Source: CAZTVF01 sp964616985 (GTDB taxonomy: Bacteria > Planctomycetota > Phycisphaerae > SM23-33). Taken from it: 64,000 bases of DNA. The stretch spans positions 1-64,000 of the forward strand of contig CAZTVF010000005.1 of assembly GCA_964616985.1 (NCBI GenBank), written 5' to 3'. Each line of letters starts with the position of its first letter. Position 1 is the stretch's first letter. The notes under the pieces are model-generated. The model saw nothing but the letters and a program-made list of their open reading frames with translations, was not told where the DNA came from and ran no database searches. A program made the position numbers and the translations under genes. This document shows positions 36,521 through 42,866 of this stretch, piece by piece.

Positions 36521-37527
36521 CGCTGACATCGGAATTCATCAAGAAGGAAGCACTCGCGCTGGGCGCCGACGCCGTCGGCATCGGCAGCATCGATCGCTGG
36601 GCGGGGGCGCCCCTCCAGCAGGACCCGCGGCAGATCATGCCCGAGGCGCGGTCGGTCATCGCGCTGGCCTTTCGCGTGATGCGCGGCAGCCTGCGCGGCA
36701 TCGAGGAGGGCACGTTCTTTTCAAACTATTCCGCTATGGGATACGGCGGCATCACGTACCTGTACATGCCGATGACGGTGATCAACGTCGCCAAGATCAT
36801 CGAGGACGTCGGCTACGAGGCCATCCCGTATGGCCACCAGAGCGACTGGCGCGGCATCGATAACGTCGGGCAGACGTATGACCATTTCAGCCGTCCCGTC
36901 GCCCCCGGCCGCGCGGCCCCGGACGTGGCGGTGCATCTCCGCATCGCGGCGTACCTGTGCGGCCTGGGCGAGATCGGCTTCTCGAAGATGCTCCTGACGC
37001 CGCAGTTCGGGCCCCGGCAGCGCGTGGGCATCATCCTGACCGAGGCCGAACTGGAGCCCGACCCGATCTACGCGGGCCCGCCGCTGTGCAACCGCTGCCT
37101 GGCGTGCGTCCGCGAGTGCCCCGGCAAGTGCTTCGACCCCTCCAAGACCGTGAAGGTCACGCTGGCCGGTCGCGAGGTCGAGTGGATGGACATCGACTGC
37201 AACGCCTGCGACGTCGCCTTCCGCGGCGCGGTGGTGGACGATTCGACGCCCCCGCAGGAGTCGTACATGGACACCTTCGGCCACCGCACGCGGCCGGGGT
37301 CGTGGTCGCCGTTCTACAAGAAGCCTCGCAACCTCTACAACACCGGCCAGGCCGTCTGCGGCTCGCGAGGCTGCACGCGTGCGTGCATGATCTCGATGGA
37401 GTCTCGCGGGGTCGTGGCCAACAAGTTCCACCAGCCCTTCCGGCGGCGCAAGCCCTGGAGCATCGACTGGTCGCAGCCGCCGGCGGACGGTGAATCCACG
37501 GATGGTCTCAAGAGCGACACGGACTGA
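36517..37527 (+). CDS. QueG/reductive dehalogenase-like iron-sulfur protein (copy 1)
   Basis: The 336 residues resemble the cobalamin-dependent epoxyqueuosine reductase/reductive dehalogenase superfamily. The N-terminus (FIKKEALALGADAVGIGSIDRW) is of that type. A ferredoxin motif CNRCLACVRECPGKC has Cys 191, 194, 197 and 201. Further cysteines at 228 and 231 (DCNACD) and 281, 286 and 290 (CGSRGCTRAC) could complete a second cluster. No Tat signal is seen, so it is cytoplasmic; true RdhA enzymes carry Tat signals. The substrate is unknown. A close paralogue follows at 37741, separated by a hairpin element. Confidence 0.75.
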   Translation: MTLTSEFIKKEALALGADAVGIGSIDRWAGAPLQQDPRQIMPEARSVIALAFRVMRGSLRGIEEGTFFSNYSAMGYGGITYLYMPMTVINVAKIIEDVGYEAIPYGHQSDWRGIDNVGQTYDHFSRPVAPGRAAPDVAVHLRIAAYLCGLGEIGFSKMLLTPQFGPRQRVGIILTEAELEPDPIYAGPPLCNRCLACVRECPGKCFDPSKTVKVTLAGREVEWMDIDCNACDVAFRGAVVDDSTPPQESYMDTFGHRTRPGSWSPFYKKPRNLYNTGQAVCGSRGCTRACMISMESRGVVANKFHQPFRRRKPWSIDWSQPPADGESTDGLKSDTD

Positions 37528-37593
37528 AAGGGCGATGCGACCGGGCAAGCAGGGCGGCTCACCGTCGGTCGGTAGTAGTGCCCTGCAATACAA

Positions 37594-37714
37594 TATGTGA
37601 ATGCGTGTGGCGGCGGCTTGCCGTTCGGCGCTGTCAGATATGGGTGACGGCATGGGCTTCTACAGCGCCGAACGGCAAGCCGGCGCCAAAGCCTTGCTCC
37701 AAGACTGAACCGTG
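37594..37714 (+). repeat. MITE/REPIN-like hairpin element, copy 1
   Basis: An element of about 121 bp with perfect 21-bp inverted arms (37614-37634 and 37662-37682) around a 27-bp core. Flanks of about 20 bp on the left and 32 bp on the right match those of the element at 40000-40121 in the same orientation, but the core is in the opposite orientation. Confidence 0.8.
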
Positions 37715-37740
37715 GAAAACTAATACAAGAGGTGAACGGG

Positions 37741-38784
37741 ATGAGCCTGAGCAGTGCGGACATCAAGAGGCGTGCGATGGAGCTTGGCGCCGACCTCGCC
37801 GGCATCGGGAACATCGAGCGATGGCAGGGGGCGCCGCGCCAGATGGACCCGCTGCAGATCATGCCCGAGTGCCGCAGCATCATCGTCATGGGCTTCCGCG
37901 TGCACCGCGGCACGCTGCGCGGCATCGAGGAGGGCACGATGTTCAGCAACTACGCGGCCATGGCGTACGGCGGCATCACGTACCTCCGCATGCCGCCGGT
38001 CATGTGGGGCCTGGCCGACATGATCGAGGATGAGGGCCACGAGGCCGCACCCATCGGCCAGATCGACTGGTGGCGAAGCTACGACGACGCCGGGCGCGTG
38101 TGGAAGGGCTTCAGCCGGCCTGTTGCCGAGGGCAAGGCCGCACCCGACGTGTCCATCCACACCCGCGTGGCCGCCTACCTCGCCGGCCTGGGCGAGTTCG
38201 GCTGGAGCAAGGTCTTCCTCACGCCGCAATTCGGCCCCCGGATGCGGTTCGGCATCGTGCTGACCGACCTGGAAGTGGAGCCGGATCCGATCTACGCCGG
38301 CCCGCCGCTGTGCAATCGCTGCATGGCCTGCGTCCGCGAATGCCCCGCCAAGGCCATCAGCCCCGACAAGAGCACCAAGGTCGTCCTGGCCGGCCACGAA
38401 GTGGAGTACGGCGAGTTCGACGCCATCCGCTGCTGCAACGTGTTCGGCGGCGGGGAGATTCCCGACGACCAGGCCTCGATCAAGAATGAGGATATTTACT
38501 CCTCCTGGCTGGGGCTCAAGTCCGTCCGGGGCTCGCACACGCCGTTCTGCAAGAAGCCCTCGCCCGTCTATTGGACCGGCCAGGCCATCTGCGGCGGCAA
38601 GGGCTGCGTGCGGGCGTGCATGATGTCGCTCGAGGCCCGCAAGGCCGTGGGCAACCAGTTCAAGTCGCCCTTCCGCCGGCGCAAGCCGTGGTCCGTCGAC
38701 TGGACGAAGGACGCCCCCGCAATCGAGGATCCCATCGCCGATTACCGTCCCCCGGCCGACCGCCCGGCCGAGGACTTTAGCTGA
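37741..38784 (+). CDS. QueG/reductive dehalogenase-like iron-sulfur protein (copy 2)
   Basis: This 347-residue paralogue shares long identical segments with the preceding protein (GIEEGT-FSNY-AM-YGGITYL; LTPQFGPR; EPDPIYAGPPLCNRC-ACVRECP), so the pair comes from a tandem duplication. It keeps the four-Cys ferredoxin motif CNRCMACVRECP and the late cluster CGGKGCVRAC, while DCNACD of copy 1 is replaced by RCCNVFGGG. This suggests different cluster ligation or substrate. I chose the ATG at 37741, with AGAGG 8 nt upstream, over the GTG at 37732. Transcription probably continues from the IclR-type gene. Confidence 0.75.
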   Translation: MSLSSADIKRRAMELGADLAGIGNIERWQGAPRQMDPLQIMPECRSIIVMGFRVHRGTLRGIEEGTMFSNYAAMAYGGITYLRMPPVMWGLADMIEDEGHEAAPIGQIDWWRSYDDAGRVWKGFSRPVAEGKAAPDVSIHTRVAAYLAGLGEFGWSKVFLTPQFGPRMRFGIVLTDLEVEPDPIYAGPPLCNRCMACVRECPAKAISPDKSTKVVLAGHEVEYGEFDAIRCCNVFGGGEIPDDQASIKNEDIYSSWLGLKSVRGSHTPFCKKPSPVYWTGQAICGGKGCVRACMMSLEARKAVGNQFKSPFRRRKPWSVDWTKDAPAIEDPIADYRPPADRPAEDFS

Positions 38785-38790
38785 AAACTG

Positions 38791-38855
38791 GCGTGGCGGC
38801 CTTGCGGGGCCGCCGCCAGAGCCCTGAGGGTGGCGGCCTTCGCAGGCCGCCGCCC
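38791..38855. repeat. Two GGCGGCC-family palindromes
   Basis: GTGGCGGCCTTGCGGGGCCGCCGCC-type and GGTGGCGGCCTTCGCAGGCCGCC-type hairpins fill the gap between the second iron-sulfur gene and the U32-like gene. Confidence 0.65.
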
Positions 38856-38918
38856 GTCATATGAGCAGCGACAGAAGGCATAGCGCGATCGAACGCTTGA
38901 CGCAACCGTAGAAGGCAC

Positions 38919-39974
38919 ATGATGACCAAGACAAGCGACAGCACGTTCCCGCGGTTCTCGGTCGGCTACCAGCTCGCCGAGGAGGGCGAAGAGTCGTTCG
39001 TTGACATCGTGAGCGACTACCGGCCGCACGTGGCGGAGGTGTACTTCCCGTGGGCCGCCATGCCCTCGGGGCGGGCCTCGCTGACCGAGCGGCGGGGCTA
39101 CGTCGATTGGTCCGGCCAGGGGCGCCTGGAAGCTGACCTCAAGGCGCTGCGCGCGATGGGCGTGCGGCTGAACGTGCTGTTCAACGCGAACTGCTACGGC
39201 GGCAAGGCCGTCAGCGAGTACCTGCAGAACCAGGTAGCTTCGGTGATGGAACGCCTGCAGGAAGTCTGCGGCGGGGCCGACGTGGCCACCACCTGCTCGC
39301 CCGCCATCGCGCGGCTGATCAAGACGCACTTCGCCGCCACGCGGACGCGGGCGTCGGTCAACATGCGGATCGGCACGGTGCAGGGCATGCAGTACGTGGC
39401 CGACATCTTCGACGAATTCTGCGTGCAGCGCGACTACAACCGCGACCTTGGCCGCCTGCGCCAGCTGCGCCAGTGGGCCGACGCGCACGGCAAGAGCCTG
39501 TCGATCCTGGTCAACAGCGGGTGCCTCGCCTTCTGCAGCGGGCAGACGTTCCACGACAACCTCGTCGCGCACGAGCGCGAGGTGGATGAGAGCGTCAACG
39601 TCGCCGGGTGGTCACCCACGGTGTGCTGGGGGCTGCTGAAGGACAAGGCGAATTGGCCGGTGCTGCTGCAGTCCACGTGGGTCCGCCCCGAGGACATCGG
39701 CCAGTACCGCGGCCTGGTGGACATGGTCAAGCTGGCCACGCGGATGCACCAGCGGCCGCGGATGGTGATCGCCGCGTACGTGCGGGCCCGCCACCATGGA
39801 AACCTGCTGGACCTGATGGAGCCCGCCTTCTCGCCCGCGATCGCCCCGGCCGTCATCGAGAACGACCGCATGCCCGCGGACTTCTTCGAGCGCACCAGCC
39901 AGTGCGATCGCCAATGCGACCGCTGCGGCTACTGCGCCGAGGCGCTGTCCAAGGCGCTGGTGACCCCGGAGTGA
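38919..39974 (+). CDS. U32-peptidase-like protein with C-terminal cysteine cluster
   Basis: The 351-residue protein has a likely TIM-barrel fold resembling the U32 family (UbiU/UbiV, RlhA/TrhP relatives). The segments VNMRIGTVQGMQYV and ILVNSGCLAFCSGQTFHDN parallel the U32 pattern, and a Cys-rich end CDRQCDRCGYC (about 329-339) could bind a 4Fe-4S cluster. U32 proteins of this type act in oxygen-independent hydroxylations rather than proteolysis. The family link is my inference from motif layout. It is the last gene of the putative IclR-controlled set and is followed by the second hairpin element. Confidence 0.55.
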   Translation: MMTKTSDSTFPRFSVGYQLAEEGEESFVDIVSDYRPHVAEVYFPWAAMPSGRASLTERRGYVDWSGQGRLEADLKALRAMGVRLNVLFNANCYGGKAVSEYLQNQVASVMERLQEVCGGADVATTCSPAIARLIKTHFAATRTRASVNMRIGTVQGMQYVADIFDEFCVQRDYNRDLGRLRQLRQWADAHGKSLSILVNSGCLAFCSGQTFHDNLVAHEREVDESVNVAGWSPTVCWGLLKDKANWPVLLQSTWVRPEDIGQYRGLVDMVKLATRMHQRPRMVIAAYVRARHHGNLLDLMEPAFSPAIAPAVIENDRMPADFFERTSQCDRQCDRCGYCAEALSKALVTPE

Positions 39975-39999
39975 GAGCTCGTAGTTCGTAACACTCCAG

Positions 40000-40121
40000 T
40001 ATGTAAATGCGTCTGGAGGCGGCTTGCCGTTCGGCGCTGTAGAAGCCCCAGGGCGTCACCCATACCTGACAGCGCCGAACGGCAAGCCGCCGCCAAAGCC
40101 TTACTCCCAGATTCAACCGTG
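40000..40121 (+). repeat. MITE/REPIN-like hairpin element, copy 2
   Basis: An element of 122 bp with the same perfect 21-bp arms (40020-40040 and 40069-40089) around a 28-bp core that is the reverse complement of the core of copy 1, apart from a few changes. It lies between convergent genes and may also act as a transcription terminator for both. Confidence 0.8.
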
Positions 40122-40129
40122 CAGGATTA

Positions 40130-41539
40130 CTACGCCTTCACCGGCGGGCGGGTGAAGGGGCGGCGGGGCAGGGAGGTCGCCGTCTGGTATCGCCCGGGCG
40201 TGATGTGCTCTTCACCGATCACGCCGCCAGCGGCGAGCAGGTGCTGCTGCAGCATCGCGACGGGAAGCTGGCGGGGCGTGACGCCCTGGCGGATGGAAAG
40301 AGCCGCCGCGGCGCCGGCGGCCTCGCCCGTGCCCGCGCACTGGGCCATCACCCGCGTGGAGCCCAGGGCGACGTGCGTGACGCTGATGCAGCGCCCGGCC
40401 ACGAGGATGTTCTCGATCTTCCGCGGGACCAGCACGCGGTAGGGGATGTGGTAGCGGAAGCCCGTTCGCGGCCGCCACGTCGTGCCGTCCATGCCGGGCC
40501 CGTCGATGCGGTGGATGTCGATGAAGAACGAGCCGTAGCAGATGTTGTCGTCGAAACGGCACTCCTTCATGATGTCCTGCTCGGTCAGGACGTACTCGCC
40601 CATGATCCGCCGCGACTCGCGCAGGCCGATCGTGTTGGGCGTCGAGACAAGGTAGCACTCCTCCATGCCGGCGACGTACTTGCGGAAGACGTCGATGCAG
40701 TGGAAGGCCTGGCGTCGGGCCTCGATGGTCGCGCGCGTCAGGTCCTCGGCCTTGGTCGTGTCGATGCCGTTGACGTGCGTGAAGTTGATGCCCACGAAGT
40801 GCGGCTGCGACGAATTCCACCAGAAGCCCATGATGCAGTGCTGAAAGGGCTCCATGTCGCCGTTCTGCTGGGCCTTCTCCCACACGTGGTTCATGCCGTA
40901 GCTCTGCTTGCCGTCGGGCCCGACGCGCCACGCCTCGACCTTCGCCCAATCGACGCCGCCGATGGTGAACATCAGCGTGACGGGCTGGCACTTGTGGTCG
41001 CCGGGGCGGCCGACTTCAAACTCGCAGCCGGCCGAGGCGGCGAGGTCGCCGTCGCCGGTGCAGTCGACGAGGCGCTTGGCGAAGACGGCCTGGCGGCCGG
41101 TCTTGTTCTGGATGACCGCCCCGACGGCGGCGCCGTCGCGGACGATCGCGCCGCACAGGAAGGTGTGGTAGAGGATCTCAACTTTCGACTCGAGCATCAT
41201 CCGCTCGAGGAGGAACTTGAGCCCCTCGACGTCGAAGAACGCGCCGCCGGGGTAGCGGTCGCCGAAGCCCTCGTCGCAGACGCGGTCGACGATCTCAGCG
41301 GCGATGCCGCCGACGATGCGGTCCTGGTCGCCCCAGCTGGAGTAGATGGCCATGTAGCCGTGCCCGCCGGCCCCGGCCACGCCGCCGAGGCAGTTGAACT
41401 GCTCGACCAGCAGCGTGCGCTGCCCCAGCCTGGCCGCCGCCAGCGCCGCAGCCACGCCCGCCGGCCCGCCGCCGGCCACCACAACGTCATACTCGCCCTT
41501 GACGGGCAGTTCCCTGGCCTCTTCGAAATACCGCTGCAT
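40130..41539 (-). CDS. FAD-dependent oxidoreductase (FAD_oxidored type)
   Basis: The 469 residues start with a dinucleotide-binding motif (YDVVVAGGGPAGVAAALAAARLG, then LLVEQFNCLGGVAGAGG), continue with the RLVDCTGDGDLAASAGCEF block and end with an NILVAGRCISVTHVALGSTRVMAQCAGTG-type segment. This matches the PF12831 FAD_oxidored family, frequent in planctomycetes; the substrates are largely unknown. No signal peptide is seen. The ATG at 41539, with AAGGAG upstream, is chosen over an in-frame ATG at 41554. The stop of the upstream hydrolase gene is 2 bp away, so both belong to one operon. Confidence 0.88.
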   Translation of the reverse strand: MQRYFEEARELPVKGEYDVVVAGGGPAGVAAALAAARLGQRTLLVEQFNCLGGVAGAGGHGYMAIYSSWGDQDRIVGGIAAEIVDRVCDEGFGDRYPGGAFFDVEGLKFLLERMMLESKVEILYHTFLCGAIVRDGAAVGAVIQNKTGRQAVFAKRLVDCTGDGDLAASAGCEFEVGRPGDHKCQPVTLMFTIGGVDWAKVEAWRVGPDGKQSYGMNHVWEKAQQNGDMEPFQHCIMGFWWNSSQPHFVGINFTHVNGIDTTKAEDLTRATIEARRQAFHCIDVFRKYVAGMEECYLVSTPNTIGLRESRRIMGEYVLTEQDIMKECRFDDNICYGSFFIDIHRIDGPGMDGTTWRPRTGFRYHIPYRVLVPRKIENILVAGRCISVTHVALGSTRVMAQCAGTGEAAGAAAALSIRQGVTPRQLPVAMLQQHLLAAGGVIGEEHITPGRYQTATSLPRRPFTRPPVKA

Positions 41540-41541
41540 GC

Positions 41542-42840
41542 TCACTCCTTGCACTTGAGGAAATCAGCCGCCATCTTGCCGGTGAGGGACTTTCCCGGGG
41601 TCCTGGCGGCGAGATCCTCGAGAAATTTAGCCATATCGGGCTTCAGTACGCCTTTGTCGCTGAAGAAGCCGGGGCCGCCCTTCTGGGCGAAGGCGCCGGC
41701 GAAGACGCCCAGTGTCGCCACTGCCGCCGAGGCCTTGGGTTCCTTCTTCGCCGCGGCCAGGGCGTCGGCGACCTCCTTGGCCTTGGGATGGCCGTTGAGC
41801 TGCCGCGTGAAGATGGGCCCGTAGTACGCGCTGAGCGACGGGTCATGCTGGGCAAGCTCCTTCGTCAGCTCGACGACCTTGTCGACCCGGGCCTCGATGA
41901 CCTTCTGCAGAGCGACGGCCTTTTCCTTCACATCGGCGGGGAGCTTCTCATCGGCGACGACTTTAGTGATAGCGGCGCTGGCCTTGCCCAGTTCCAGAGC
42001 GTTGGCTTGGGCAACGATGGGCTTGAGCTCCTTCTGCGTGTAGTCCGGCGCGTAGAGGAAGGCGCAGAAGGCCAGGTCGCTGCGGCGAAAGACCCACGCG
42101 GAGGCATCGATGTCTTCGCCGGAGATGGAATGTCCCTTGCCTTTCTGGATGTGCAGGTAGATATCCGGGTTCGTGGCGCCCTTGGCGGCGCGGCCGAAAA
42201 GCTCCTGCGCTCGCTGCGGCTGGGAGGCCCCCAGCGTAGGCCGGCCGGCGTTCCACTCCTCGGTGCCCAAGGCGATCAGCCAGCTCAGCCGCGGGCAGGC
42301 GCCGGAGACGGACGTCCAGAGGTTGGAGCTGTACGGGGCCGAGTGGTTGAACTGGAAGCCGGGGGCGTCGCCCTTGCCGTACTTGTCCAGGAACAGGCCA
42401 TGGATGAGCCCGCCGCCGGAGAAGGAACTGATCACGCCGCGGCCGGGGATGATCTTGTAGTCCGCCTGCACCTGGGCGATCGCTTCGAGGGCAACCTTGA
42501 GCTTGCCGTCGGAGTCTTTGGCGTTATCCCCGTCGAGGTACGACATCTTGATGCCGATGAGATTGAACTTGTCGAGGAACTGGCCCGGCCCGTAGCCGCT
42601 AGCGGCCTCGGCGTTGCCCTTGCCCTGGCCGTGGAAGAAGATGTAGATGCCGGCCGGGTTGTCGGCGCTGTACGTCTTGGGGACGTGGACCCAGTACTGG
42701 TAGTCGGGGTTGGCGGTCGTGAACTTGAACGAGCCCGTCTTGCCCGCGTTTTCCGACGGTTTGGGCCCGCCCAGCAAGGGGGAGGCGGTGAGGCACAGGA
42801 TGGCCAGGAGCGTGACAAGGAACGCGGGGGGCAAACGCAT
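41542..42840 (-). CDS. Exported alpha/beta-hydrolase-like protein
   Basis: The 432-residue protein has a signal peptide (to about residue 24). Its central region looks like an alpha/beta hydrolase: strand YQYWVHVPKTY, an oxyanion-type IYIFFHGQGKG, a nucleophile-elbow-like ISSFSGGG and a GKGHS that could supply the histidine. These fit an esterase or feruloyl-esterase-like (LpqC/dienelactone hydrolase) enzyme. The C-terminal 190 residues are helical and not recognised. GGAG precedes the ATG. It is the middle gene of a minus-strand operon with the SUMF1/CBM9 protein upstream and the FAD oxidoreductase downstream. Confidence 0.65.
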   Translation of the reverse strand: MRLPPAFLVTLLAILCLTASPLLGGPKPSENAGKTGSFKFTTANPDYQYWVHVPKTYSADNPAGIYIFFHGQGKGNAEAASGYGPGQFLDKFNLIGIKMSYLDGDNAKDSDGKLKVALEAIAQVQADYKIIPGRGVISSFSGGGLIHGLFLDKYGKGDAPGFQFNHSAPYSSNLWTSVSGACPRLSWLIALGTEEWNAGRPTLGASQPQRAQELFGRAAKGATNPDIYLHIQKGKGHSISGEDIDASAWVFRRSDLAFCAFLYAPDYTQKELKPIVAQANALELGKASAAITKVVADEKLPADVKEKAVALQKVIEARVDKVVELTKELAQHDPSLSAYYGPIFTRQLNGHPKAKEVADALAAAKKEPKASAAVATLGVFAGAFAQKGGPGFFSDKGVLKPDMAKFLEDLAARTPGKSLTGKMAADFLKCKE

Positions 42841-42866
42841 TGGTTTCTCCGGTGATGGCGTCGCAG

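Noticed and set aside
36517..38784. Calling the pair reductive dehalogenases
   Set aside because: They lack a Tat signal and the small RdhB membrane anchor gene is absent; the cluster pattern fits the wider QueG/RdhA superfamily only.
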